Assembly: GCA_964017155.1 (NCBI GenBank)
Contig: OZ024861.1
Span: 14,396,412 to 14,460,411 of the forward strand
Direction: 5' to 3'
Length of the DNA: 64,000 nt
Origin: Oasisia sp. SBJ-2009
Lineage: Eukaryota > Annelida > Polychaeta > Sabellida > Siboglinidae
Made by a program: the position numbers and the translations under genes. Under the pieces are notes generated by a model. It worked only from the letters and a program-made list of their open reading frames with translations. It was not told the origin of the DNA and did no database searches. Below, piece after piece: positions 22,605-36,104 of this stretch. Position 1 is the first letter of the stretch; every line of letters starts with the position of its first letter.

Positions 22605-24846
22605 ATGATCTCTACACTTGTCTTTGAAGGAAGACATGTCAAATGCGTACCCTTGAGTTACACTATTGCAAAGAAAGAGGCACTTGTGTAGGTTGCCTTG
22701 GCATGCTGATCCCTAAGTATGCTGTTTCCAGTCGAGATGAAAGCTTCTGCTTGGTGTCATGACGGTCAAAGAATCATCTACTCAACTGTATTGAGTGGGT
22801 GTATGTGTACATGCGATAATGTGTGTGGCATTCGCCGCGCGAATGGTGCTTATGCATATCAGTGTTAAGATACTTTCCGCGGAGCGATCCCGGCCTCTTA
22901 CACAAGTTTCGTTTTATGTGCATTATTTTGCATCATATTTTGACATTGAGTATCTTGAAATACATCATATAGCGTGAAAAATAGCTCGATCAATCGTCTG
23001 AGTAAAACGTTTCGATTGTGAGAACTGCAACATCAAAACTAATGTCCACTCGCACTAGCTGTGATACATGTATCGATGTCATGCTATCGTCGATTTGATT
23101 CTCCCAGTGATCGGCCTACATTATCATCTACCTCAACATGTTATATAAATAAAATAACTTGATAAAAACAACGCTTCACCCACTGTCGAATGACTGTTCC
23201 GCGTCGCCAATCTTCACATCATCGGGCCAGGTCGGTCAGTATTGCTGCCAGAAGTCTTCGGCCATGTGTCGCTGTATCTTCTACGGGCGCAGACACCTGA
23301 GAAAAAACTATAAAAGAGCGTTACAATGTGCACGGTGTCTAACAAAATTGAAAACAGCAGGCTCAATTCTTACATATGCCCACATTCCTTCACCCCACTG
23401 GCGTCAAAGACGCAAATCCCACCGCGATGCGGTCGAGATTACACTAAAGAAACTGGCATCTGTCGCCAGCATTCGGCTGCGCGACACAGTAATGGCGGCA
23501 AACCGGAAGACGCGCCACAACAATACCGTGACGTCACGACGATACGGCAGACGCGCCATTTTCGTTCCCGGCGACGTCAAATTTCAAGATGGCGACGCCT
23601 TTGATCTAAGCAAACTGGGGGGGGGGGCGCTTTCTTCCACTTTTACTTCGTTCTTTCAATGTTTTACTTGCGCTAGCCTATTTCGCAATAAAGTACACAC
23701 ACATAGGACTACAGTTGTGTTATGGTACGACGGCCAGTGCGACATTCGGGTACTTTTATGCACGATGCAAGTCAATGTGCGTGGGGTATAACACCGATTA
23801 GATTCAACAATGTCAGACTCTCTCCATTGAGTTTTAGACCAAATATATCAGGCCTGCTGCGTCCGCGCGTATTAAAACCACTACACTACCCTACCCGCGC
23901 CTCTCGTAATGAAGTTTCAAACATAGGAGCAATTGAGGTTGGCTTGCATTCTGCGCAAGTGCCTAATTCTTGTCGGAAATGGAACAGAATATTCATATTC
24001 TTGTTCTCATTCACAGTACACTGTATATGGTGCATACCACTCTTCGATGAGTTGTCTCAAAGTCTCAAGCAGCTTTCCACCTATGCCTAGGCACATAGAC
24101 GTTTGGACAGTATCTAATTTAATATTCGTACTGCTGAGCTTCAAACTACTACACTCAACGACAGAAGTTCCCTTTATTGTGTTGGCAATCTACTCTCTGC
24201 GATCTGGAACTCTAAAACGTGTTAACGGCGACGCCACGAGGGCTGTATGCAGGCTGCGCAAAGATGTATCTGAAGCATTATATGCCATTCCATGCGATAA
24301 AAGACGTTCGTTCGCATACAGTCTAGATTTACTCTGTAGTGTAATACGCTTTGTAGGACGTACAATGTATGTAGCTAGCTCAACATCAATGATTATATGA
24401 TGCGACCATTGCCTGTTAGCTGCTTTGTGGTTTCGTTTTCATATTGAACTTGCGACATGTCTGCTCTTTGGTTTCAGGTCGTCCTATTTGAGACCGACGT
24501 GTGAGCGACACAGACCCTCTGAGAATGCGACGCGCGAGTAGTGATGAACCCCACGCATGTCTAGTATATCATTTCGTAGTTACCTGGATAGTTTGGAACA
24601 ACCTTTGTTTTCTCGTATGGCTCTTCGCCATCGCTGTTATGTCTAGCCTTTGGCGTTACCTGTTTGTCGGCATAGCGCTCATGACATGGCCAAAGAGCTG
24701 GCCTGTTGGCACTGATCACTGTAGCATATGATATTGTTTCCAAGGCAATGTATCAACATATGCATTCGAACTCCGTCACTACCTAGATACAAATCCGCGT
24801 GCCGAGATATGTGTGACTGCAATAAATATGGGTCTCAAAACATCGA
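22605..24846. repeat. satellite unit 4 (block I to II transition)
   Basis: The head resembles units 1-3 but has a small deletion at GATGAAAGCTTCTGC (22,736). The CRE is intact. The tail has block II variants, so a subfamily switch falls inside this unit. G tract of 11. Confidence 0.95.
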
Positions 24847-27097
24847 ATGATCTCTACACTTGTCTTTCAAGGAAGACATGTCAAATGCGAACCCTTGAGT
24901 TACACTATTGCAAAGAAAGAGGCACTTGTATAGGTTGCCTTTGCATGCTGATTCCTAAGTATGCTGTTTCCAGTCGAGATGAATGCGTTGTGCTTGCTGT
25001 CATGACGGTCAAAGAATCATCTACTCAACTGTATTGAGTGGGTGTATGTGTACATGCCATAATGTGTGTGGCATTGGCCGCGCGAATGGTGCTTATGCAT
25101 ATCAGTGTTAAGATACTTTCCGCGGTGCGATCTCGACCTCTTACACAAGTCTCGTTTCATGTGCATTATTTTGCATCATATTTTGACATTGTGTATCTTG
25201 AAATACATCATATAGCGTGAAAAATAGCTCGATCAATCGTCTGAGTAAAACGTTTCGATTGTGAGAACTGCAACATCAAAACTAATGTCAACTCGCACTA
25301 GCTGTGATACATGTATCGATGTCATGCTATCATTGATTTGATTCTCCCAGTGATCGTCCTACATTATCATCTACCTCACTCAACAGGTTATATAAATAAA
25401 ATAACTTGATAAAACAACGCGTCACCCACTGTCGAATGACTGTTCCGCGTCGCCAATCTTCACATCATCTGGCCTGGTCGGTCAGTAATGCTGCCAGAAG
25501 TCGTCGGCCACGTGTCGCTGTATCTTCACCGGGCTCAGACACCTGAGAAAAAACAATAAACCAGCGTTACAATGTGCACGGTGTCTAACAAAATTGAAAA
25601 CAGCAGGCTCAATGCTTACATATGCCCACATTCCTTCACCCCACTGGCGTCAAAGACGCAAATCCCACCGCGATGCGGTCGAGATTACACTAAAGAAACT
25701 GGCATCTGTCGCCAGCATTCGGCTGCGCGACACAGTAATGGCGGCAAACCGGAAGACGCGCCACAACAATACCGTGACGTCACGACGATACGGCAGACGC
25801 GCCCTTTTCGTTCCCGGCGACGTCAAATTTCAAGATGGCGACGCCTTTGATCTAAGCAAACTGGGGGGGGGGGGAGGCGCTTTCTTCCACTTTTACTTCG
25901 TTCTTTCAATGTTTTACTTGCGCTAGCCTATTTCGCAATAAGGTACACACACATAGGACTACAGTTGTGTTATGGTACGACGGCCAGTGCGACATTCGGG
26001 TACTTTTTATGCACGATGCAAGTCAATGTGCGTGGGGTATAACACCGATTAGATTCAACAATGTCAGACTCTCTCCATTGAGTTTTATACCAAATATATC
26101 AGGCCTGCTGCGTCCGCGCGTATTAAAACCACTACACTACCCTACCCGCGCCTCTCGTAATGAAGTTTCAAACATAGGAGCAATTGAGGTTGGCTTGCAT
26201 TCTGCGCAAGTGCCTAATTCTTGTCGGAAATGGAACAGAATATTCATATTCTTGTTCTCATTCACCGTACACTGTATATGGTGCATACCACTCTTCGATG
26301 AGTTGTCTCAAAGTCTCAAGCAGCTTTCCACCTATGCCTAGGCAAATAGACGTTTGGACAGTATCTAATTTAACATTCGTACTGCTGAGCTTCAAACTAC
26401 TACACTCAACGACAGAAGTTCCCTTTATTGTGTTGGCAATCTACTCTCTGCGATCTGGAACTCTAAAACGTGTTAACGGCGACGCCACGAGGGCTGTATG
26501 CAGGCTGCGCAAAGATGTATCTGAAGCATTATATGCCATTCCATGCGATAAAAGACGTTCGTTCGCATACAGTCTAGATTTACTCTGTAGTGTAATACGC
26601 TTTGTAGGACGTACAATGTATGTAGCTAGCTCAACAACAATGATTATATGATGCGACCATTGCCTGTTAGCTGCTTTGTGGTTTCGTTTTCATATTGAAC
26701 TTGCGACATGTCTGCTCTTGAGTTTCAGGTCGTCCTATTTGAGACCGACATGTGAGCGACACAGACCCTCTGAGAATGCGACGCGCGAGTAGTGATGAAC
26801 CCCACGCATGTCTAGTATATCATTTCGTAGTTATCTGGGTAGTTTGGAACAACCTTTGTTTTCTCGTATGGCTCTTCGCCATCGCTGTTATGTCTAGACT
26901 TTGGCGTTACCTGTTTGTCGGCATAGCGCTCATGACATGGCCAAAGAGCTGGCCTGTTGGCACTGATCACTGTAGCATATGATATTGTTTCCAAGGCAAT
27001 GTATCAACATATGCATTCGAACTCCGTCACTACCTAGATACAAATCCGCGTGCCGAGATATGTGTGACTGCAATAAATATGGGTCTCAAAACATCGA
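24847..27097. repeat. satellite unit 5 (block II)
   Basis: First unit with the full block II signature: CTTTCAAGG near 24,866 in place of CTTTGAAGG, GGCATTGGCCGCGCG, CCTCACTCAACAGG. G tract of 12. Confidence 0.95.
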
Positions 27098-29347
27098 ATG
27101 ATCTCTACACTTGTCTTTCAAGGAAGACATGTCAAATGCGAACCCTTGAGTTACACTATTGCAAAGAAAGAGGCACTTGTATAGGTTGCCTTTGCATGCT
27201 GATTCCTAAGTATGCTGTTTCCAGTCGAGATGAATGCGTTGTGCTTGCTGTCATGACGGTCAAAGAATCATCTACTCAACTGTATTGAGTGGGTGTATGT
27301 GTACATGCGATAATGTGTGTGGCATTGGCCGCGCGAATGATGCTTATGCATATCAGTGTTAAGATACTTTCCGCGGTGCGATCTCGACCTCTTACACAAG
27401 TCTCGTTTCATGTGCATTATTTTGCATCATATTTTCACATTGTGTATCTTGAAATACATCATATAGCGTGAAAAATAGCTCGATCAATCGTCTGAGTAAA
27501 ACGTTTCGATTGTGAGAACTGCAACATCAAAACTAATGTCAACTCGCACTAGCTGTGATACATGTATCGATATCATGCTATCATTGATTTGATTCTCCCA
27601 GTGATCGGCCTACATTATCATCTACCTCACTCAACAGGTTATATAAATAAAATAACTTGATAAAACAACGCGTCACCCACTGTCGAATGACTGTTCCGCG
27701 TCGCCAATCTTCACATCATCGGGCCTGGTCGGTCAGTAATGCTGCCAGAAGTCGTCGGCCACGTGTCGCTGTATCTTCACCGGGCGCAGACACCTGAGAA
27801 AAAACAATAAACCAGCGTTACAATGTGCACGGTGTCTAACAAAATTGAAAACAGCAGGCTCAATGCTTACATATGCCCACATTCCTTCACCCCACTGGCG
27901 TCAAAGACGCAAATCCCACCGCGATGCGGTCGAGATTACACTAAAGAAACTGGCATCTGTCGCCAGCATTCGGCTGCGCGACACAGTAATGGCGGCAAAC
28001 CGGAAGACGCGCCACAACAATACCGTGACGTCACGACGATACGGCAGACGCGCCATTTTCGTTCCCGGCGACGTCAAATTTCAAGATGGCGACGCCTTTG
28101 ATCTAAGCAAACTGGGGGGGGGGGAGGCGCTTTCTTCCACTTTTACTTCGTTCTTTCAATGTTTTACTTGCGCTAGCCTATTTCGCAATAAGGTACACAC
28201 ACATAGGACTACAGTTGTGTTATGGTACGACGGCCAGTGCGACATTCGGGTACTTTTTATGCACGATGCAAGTCAATGTGCGTGGGGTATAACACCGATT
28301 AGATTCAACAATGTCAGACTCTCTCCATTGAGTTTTAGACCAAATATATCAGGCCTGCTGCGTCCGCGCGTATTAAAACCACTACACTACCCTACCCGCG
28401 CCTCTCGTAATGAAGTTTCAAACATAGGAGCAATTGAGGTTGGCTTGCATTCTGCGCAAGTGCCTAATTCTTGTCGGAAATGGAACAGAATATTCATATT
28501 CTTGTTCTCATTCACAGTACACTGTACATGGTGCATACCACTCTTCGATGAGTTGTCTCAAAGTCTCAAGCAGCTTTCCACCTATGCCTAGGCAAATAGA
28601 CGTTTGGACAGTATCTAATTTAACATTCGTACTGCTGAGCTTCAAACTACTACACTCAACGACAGAAGTTCCCTTTATTGTGTTGGCAATCTACTCTCTG
28701 CGATCTGGAACTCTAAAACGTGTTAACGGCGACGCCACGAGGGCTGTATGCAGGCTGCGCAAAGATGTATCTGAAGCATTATATGCCATTCCATGCGATA
28801 AAAGACGTTCGTTCGCATACAGTCTAGATTTACTCTGTAGTGTAATACGCTTTGTAGGACGTACAATGTATGTAGCTAGCTCAACATCAATGATTATATG
28901 ATGCGACCATTGCCTGTTAGCTGCTTTGTGGTTTCGTTTTCATATTGAACTTGCGACATGTCTGCTCTTTGGTTTCAGGTCTTCCTATTTGAGACCGACG
29001 TGTGAGCGACACAGACCCTCTGAGAATGCGACGCGCGAGTAGTGATGAACCCCACGCATGTCTAGTATATCATTTCGTAGTTATCTGGGTAGTTTGGAAC
29101 AACCTTTGTTTTCTCGTATGGCTCTTCGCCATCGCTGTTATGTCTAGCCTTTGGCGTTACCTGTTTGTCGGCATAGCGCTCATGACATGGCCAAAGAGCT
29201 GGCCTGTTGGCACTGATCACTGTAGGATATGATATTGTTTCCAAGGCAATGTATCAACATATGCATTCGAACTCCGTCACTACCTAGATACAAATCCGCG
29301 TGCCGAGATATGTGTGACTGCAATAAATATGGGTCTCAAAACATCGA
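27098..29347. repeat. satellite unit 6 (block II, reference unit)
   Basis: Close to the block II consensus and used here as reference. TATA-like TATATAAATA is at 27,640-27,649, the CRE at 28,026-28,033, the YY1-like site at 28,083, and the G tract of 11 near 28,114. Confidence 0.95.
27640..28100. promoter_or_regulatory. promoter-like CpG-rich part of the satellite unit (unit 6 shown)
   Basis: Ordered sites in the reference unit: TATATAAATA (27,640-27,649), CCAAT in GCGTCGCCAATC (about 27,700), E-box CCACGTGTC (about 27,760), CRE TGACGTCA (28,026-28,033) inside the palindrome GTGACGTCAC, a second GACGTC half (28,070), and YY1-like AAGATGGCGACG (28,083). CpG is frequent across this part, in contrast to the AT-rich flanks of the array. 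It recurs in all units, with the CRE lost in units 2 and 3 and the YY1 core lost in unit 13. Transcription is not shown by sequence alone. Confidence 0.35.
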
Positions 29348-31600
29348 ATGATCTCTACACTTGTCTTTCAAGGAAGACATGTCAAATGCGAACCCTTGAG
29401 TTACACTATTGCAAAGAAAGAGGCACTTGTATAGGTTGCCTTTGCATGCTGAATCCTAAGTATGCTGTTTCCAGTCGAGATGAATGCGTTGTGCTTGCTG
29501 TCATGACGGTCAAAGAATCATCTACACAACTGTATTGAGTGGGTGTATGTGTACATGCGATAATGTGTGTGGCATTGGCCGCGCGAATGGTGCTTATGCA
29601 TATCAGTGTTAAGATACTTTCCGCGGTGCGATCTCGACCTCTTACACAAGTCTCGTTTCATGTGCATTATTTTGCATCATATTTTGACATTGTGTATCTT
29701 GAAATACATCATATAGCGTGAAAAATAGCTCGATCAATCGTCTGAGTAAAACGTTTCGATTGTGAGAACTGCAACATCAAAACTAATGTCAACTCGCACT
29801 AGCTGTGATACATGTATCGATGTCATGCTATCATTGATTTGATTCTCCCAGTGATCGGCCTACATTATCATCTACCTCACTAAACAGGTTATATAAATAA
29901 AATAACTTGATAAAACAACGCGTCACCCACTGTCGAATGACTGTTCCGCGTCGCCAATCTTCACATCATCGGGCCTGGTCGGTCAGTAATGCTGCCAGAA
30001 GTCGTCGGCCACGTGTCGCTGTATTTTCACCGGGCGCAGACACCTGAGAAAAAACAATAAACCAGCGTTACAATGTGCACGGTGTCTAACAAAATTGAAA
30101 ACAGCAGGCTCAATGCTTACATATGCCCACATTCCTTCACCCCACTGGCGTCAAAGACGCAAATCCCACCGCGATGCGGTCGAGATTACACTAAAGAAAC
30201 TGGCATCTGTCGCCAGCATTCGGCTGCGCGACACAGTAATGGCGGCAAACCGGAAGACGCGCCACAACAATACCGTGACGTCACGACGATACGGCAGACG
30301 CGCCATTTTCGTTCCCGGCGACGTCAAATTTCAAGATGGCGACGCCTTTGATCTAAGCAAACTGGGGGGGGGGGGGAGGCGCTTTCTTCCACTTTTACTT
30401 CGTTCTTTCAATGTTTTACTTGCGCTAGCCTATTTCGCAATAAGGTACACACACATAGGACTACAGTTGTGTTATGGTACGACGGCCAGTGCGACATTCG
30501 GGTACTTTTTATGCACGATGCAAGTCAATGTGCGTGGGGTATAACACCGATTAGATTCAACAATGTCAGACTCTCTCCATTGAGTTTTAGACCAAATATA
30601 TCAGGCCTGCTGCGTCCGCGCGTATTAAAACCACTACACTACCCTACCCGCGCCTCTCGTAATGAAGTTTCAAACATAGGAGCAATTGAGGTTGGCTTGC
30701 ATTCTGCGCAAGTGCCTAATTCTTGTCGGAAATGGAACAGAATATTCATATTCTTGTTCTCATTCACAGTACACTGTATATGGTGCATACCACTCTTCGA
30801 TGAGTTGTCTCAAAGTCTCAAGCAGCTTTCCACCTATGCCTAGGCAAATAGACGTTTGGACAGTATCTAATTTAACATTCGTACTGCTGAGCTTCAAACT
30901 ACTACACTCAACGACAGAAGTTCCCTTCATTGTGTTGGCAATCTACTCTCTGCGATCTGGAACTCTAAAACGTGTTAACGGCGACGCCACGAGGGCTGTA
31001 TGCAGGCTGCGCAAAGATGTATCTGAAGCATTATATGCCATTCCATGCGATAAAAGACGTTCGTTCGCATACAGTCTAGATTTACTCTGTAGTGTAATAC
31101 GCTTTGTAGGACGTACAATGTATGTAGCTAGCTCAACATCAATGATTATATGATGCGACCATTGCCTGTTAGCTGCTTTGTGGTTTCGTTTTCATATTGA
31201 ACTTGCGACATGTCTGCTCTTTGGTTTCAGGTCGTCCTATTTGAGACCGACATGTGAGCGACACAGACCCTCTGAGAATGCGACGCGCGAGTAGTGATGA
31301 ACCCCACGCATGTCTAGTATATCATTTCGTAGTTATCTGGGTAGTTTGGAACAACCTTTGTTTTCTCGTATGGCTCTTCGCCATCGCTGTTATGTCTAAG
31401 CCTTTGGCGTTACCTGTTTGTCGGCATAGCGCTCATGACATGGCCAAAGAGCTGGCCTGTTGGCACTGATCACTGTAGCATATGATATTGTTTCCAAGGC
31501 AATGTATCAACATATGCATTCGAACTCCGTCACTACCTAGATACAAATCCGCGTGCCGAGATATGTGTGACTGCAATAAATATGGGTCTCAAAACATCGA
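29348..31600. repeat. satellite unit 7 (block II)
   Basis: Carries an extra A (GTCTAAGCCTTTGG near 31,394) shared with units 8 and 9. G tract of 13. Confidence 0.95.
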
Positions 31601-33850
31601 ATGATCTCTACACTTGTCTTTCAAGGAAGACATGTCAAATGCGAACCCTTGAGTTACACTATTGCAAAGAAAGAGGCACTTGTATAGGTTGCCTTTGCAT
31701 GCTGATTCCTAAGTATGCTGTTTCCAGTCGAGATGAATGCGTTGTGCTTGCTGTCATGACGGTCAAAGAATCATCTACTCAACTGTATTGAGTGGGTGTA
31801 TGTGTACATGCGATAATGTGTGTGGCATTGGCCGCGCGAATGGTGCTTATGCATATCAGTGTTAAGATACTTTCCGCGGTGCGATCTCGACCTCTTACAC
31901 AAGTCTCGTTTCATGTGCATTATTTTGCATCATATTTTGACATTGTGTATCTTGAAATACATCATATAGCGTGAAAAATAGCTCGATCAATCGTGTGAGT
32001 AAAACGTTTCGATTGTGAGAACTGCAACATCAAAACTAATGTCAACTCGCACTAGCTGTGATACATGTATCGATGTCATGCTATCATTGATTTGATTCTC
32101 CCAGTGATCGGCCTACATTATCATCTACCTCACTCAACAGGTTATATAAATAAAATAACTTGATAAAACAACGCGTCACCCACTGTCGAATGACTGTTCC
32201 GCGTCGCCAATCTTCACATCATCGGGCCTGGTCGGTCAGTAATGCTGCCAGAAGTCGTCGGCCACGTGTCGCTGTATCTTCACCGGGCGCAGACACCTGA
32301 GAAAAAACAATAAACCAGCGTTACAATGTGCACGGTGTCTAACAAAATTGAAAACAGCAGGCTCAATGCTTACATATGCCCACATTCCTTCACCCCACTG
32401 GCGTCAAAGACGCAAAACCCACCGCGATGCGGTCGAGATTACACTAAAGAAACTGGCATCTGTCGCCAGCATTCGGCTGCGCGACACAGTAATGGCGGCA
32501 AACCGGAAGACGCGCCACAACAATACCGTGACGTCACGACGATACGGCAGACGCGCCATTTTCGTTCCCGGCGACGTCAAATTTCAAGATGGCGACGCCT
32601 TTGATCTAAGCAAACTGGGGGGGGGGAGGCGCTTTCTTCCACTTTTACTTCGTTCTTTCAATGTTTTACTTGCGCTAGCCTATTTCGCAATAAGGTACAC
32701 ACACATAGGACTACAGTTGTGTTATGGTACGACGGCCAGTGCGACATTCGGGTACTTTTTATGCACGATGCAAGTCAATGTGCGTGGGGTATAACACCGA
32801 TTAGATTCAACAATGTCAGACTCTCTCCATTGAGTTTTAGACCAAATATATCAGGCCTGCTGCGTCCGCGCGTATTAAAACCACTACACTACCCTACCCG
32901 CGCCTCTCGTAATGAAGTTTCAAACATAGGAGCAATTGAGGTTGGCTTGCATTCTGCGCAAGTGCCTAATTCTTGTCGGAAATGGAACAGAATATTCATA
33001 TTCTTGTTCTCATTCACAGTACACTGTATATGGTGCATACCACTCTTCGATGAGTTGTCTCAAAGTCTCAAGCAGCTTTCCACCTATGCCTAGGCAAATA
33101 GACGTTTGGACAGTATCTAATTTAACATTCGTACTGCTGAGCTTCAAACTACTACACTCAACGACAGAAGTTCCCTTTATTGTGTTGGCAATCTACTCTC
33201 TGCGATCTGGAACTCTAAAACGTGTTAACGGCGACGCCACGAGGGCTGTATGCAGGCTGCGCAAAGATGTATCTGAAGCATTATATGCCATTCCATGCGA
33301 TAAAAGACGTTCGTTCGCATACAGTCTAGATTTACTCTGTAGTGTAATACGCTTTGTAGGACGTACAATGTATGTAGCTAGCTCAACATCAATGATTATA
33401 TGATGCGACCATTGCCTGTTAGCTGCTTTGTGGTTTCGTTTTCATATTGAACTTGCGACATGTCTGCTCTTTGGTTTCAGGTCGTCCTATTTGAGACCGA
33501 CATGTGAGCGACACAGACCCTCTGAGAATGCGACGCGCGAGTAGTGATGAACCCCACGCATGTCTAGTATATCATTTCGTAGTTATCTGGGTAGTTTGGA
33601 ACAACCTTTGTTTTCTCGTATGGCTCTTCGCCATCGCTGTTATGTCTAAGCCTTTGGCGTTACCTGTTTGTCGGCATAGCGCTCATGACATGGCCAAAGA
33701 GCTGGCCTGTTGGCACTGATCACTGTAGCATATGATATTGTTTCCAAGGCAATGTATCAACATATGCATTCGAACTCCGTCACTACCTAGATACAAATCC
33801 GCGTGCCGAGATATGTGTGACTGCAATAAATATGGGTCTCAAAACATCGA
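31601..33850. repeat. satellite unit 8 (block II)
   Basis: Carries CGCAAAACCC near 32,413 (shared with units 9 and 10) and the extra A of units 7 and 9. G tract of 10. Confidence 0.95.
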
Positions 33851-36104
33851 ATGATCTCTACACTTGTCTTTCAAGGAAGACATGTCAAATGCGAACCCTT
33901 GAGTTACACTATTGCAAAGAAAGAGGCACTTGTATAGGTTGCCTTTGCATGCTGATTCCTAAGTATGCTGTTTCCAGTCGAGATGAATGCGTTGTGCTTG
34001 CTGTCATGACGGTCAAAGAATCATCTACTCAACTGTATTGAGTGGGTGTATGTGTACATGCGATAATGTGTGTGGCATTGGCCGCGCGAATGGTGCTTAT
34101 GCATATCAGTGTTAAGATACTTTCCGCGGTGCGATCTCGACCTCTTACACAAGTCTCGTTTCATGTGCATTATTTTGCATCATATTTTGACATTGTGTAT
34201 CTTGAAATACATCATATAGCGTGAAAAATAGCTCGATCAATCGTCTGAGTAAAACGTTTCGATTGTGAGAACTGCAACATCAAAACTAATGTCAACTCGC
34301 ACTAGCTGTGATACATGTATCGATGTCATGCTATCATTGATTTGATTCTCCCAGTGATCGGCCTACATTATCATCTACCTCACTCAACAGGTTATATAAA
34401 TAAAATAACTTGATAAAACAACGCGTCACCCACTGTCGAATGACTGTTCCGCGTCGCCAATCTTCACATCATCGGGCCTGGTCGGTCAGTAATGCTGCCA
34501 GAAGTCGTCGGCCACGTGTCGCTGTATCTTCACCGGGCGCAGACACCTGAGAAAAAACAATAAACCAGCGTTACAATGTGCACGGTGTCTAACAAAATTG
34601 AAAACAGCAGGCTCAATGCTTACATATGCCCACATTCCTTCACCCCACTGGCGTCAAAGACGCAAAACCCACCGCGATGCGGTCGAGATTACACTAAAGA
34701 AACTGGCATCTGTCGCCAGCATTCGGCTGCGCGACACAGTAATGGCGGCAAACCGGAAGACGCGCCACAACAATACCGTGACGTCACGACGATACGGCAG
34801 ACGCGCCATTTTCGTTCCCGGCGACGTCAAATTTCAAGATGGCGACGCCTTTGATCTAAGCAAACTGGGGGGGGGGGGGGAGGCGCTTTCTTCCACTTTT
34901 ACTTCGTTCTTTCAATGTTTTACTTGCGCTAGCCTATTTCGCAATAAGGTACACACACATAGGACTACAGTTGTGTTATGGTACGACGGCCAGTGCGACA
35001 TTCGGGTACTTTTTATGCACGATGCAAGTCAATGTGCGTGGGGTATAACACCGATTAGATTCAACAATGTCAGACTCTCTCCATTGAGTTTTAGACCAAA
35101 TATATCAGGCCTGCTGCGTCCGCGCGTATTAAAACCACTACACTACCCTACCCGCGCCTCTCGTAATGAAGTTTCAAACATAGGAGCAATTGAGGTTGGC
35201 TTGCATTCTGCGCAAGTGCCTAATTCTTGTCGGAAATGGAACATAATATTCATATTCTTGTTCTCATTCACACTACACTGTATATGGTGCATACCACTCT
35301 TCGATGAGTTGTCTCAAAGTCTCAAGCAGCTTTCCACCTATGCCTAGGCAAATAGACGTTTGGACAGTATCTAATTTAACATTCGTACTGCTGAGCTTCA
35401 AACTACTACACTCAACGACAGAAGTTCCCTTTATTGTGTTGGCAATCTACTCTCTGCGATCTGGAACTCTAAAACGTGTTAACGGCGACGCCACGAGGGC
35501 TGTATGCAGGCTGCGCAAAGATGTATCTGAAGCATTATATGCCATTCCATGCGATAAAAGACGTTCGTTCGCATACAGTCTAGATTTACTCTGTAGTGTA
35601 ATACGCTTTGTAGGACGTACAATGTATGTAGCTAGCTCAACATCAATGATTATATGATGCGACCATTGCCTGTTAGCTGCTTTGTGGTTTCGTTTTCATA
35701 TTGAACTTGCGACATGTCTGCTCTTTGGTTTCAGGTCGTCCTATTTGAGACCGACATGTGAGCGACACAGACCCTCTGAGAATGCGACGCGCGAGTAGTG
35801 ATGAACCCCACGCATGTCTAGTATATCATTTCGTAGTTATCTGGGTAGTTTGGAACAACCTTTGTTTTCTCGTATGGCTCTTCGCCATCGCTGTTATGTC
35901 TAAGCCTTTGGCGTTACCTGTTTGTCGGCATAGCGCTCATGACATGGCCAAAGAGCTGGCCTGTTGGCACTGATCACTGTAGCATATGATATTGTTTCCA
36001 AGGCAATGTATCAACATATGCATTCGAACTCCGTCACTACCTAGATACAAATCCGCGTGCCGAGATATGTGTGACTGCAATAAATATGGGTCTCAAAACA
36101 TCGA
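33851..36104. repeat. satellite unit 9 (block II)
   Basis: Combines CGCAAAACCC, the extra A and GAACATAATATT with CACTACACTG near 35,240 (shared with unit 10). G tract of 14. Confidence 0.95.

Noticed and set aside
27064..27471. Frames of 60-76 residues repeated in every unit as small proteins
   Set aside because: Starts such as GTG and TTG or incidental codons, and lengths change by single substitutions between blocks; they recur only because the units are nearly identical.
27845..28591. 248-residue frame in the satellite unit as a gene
   Set aside because: Starts with TTG, crosses the variable G tract and is broken in many units, so it is not maintained as a coding frame.
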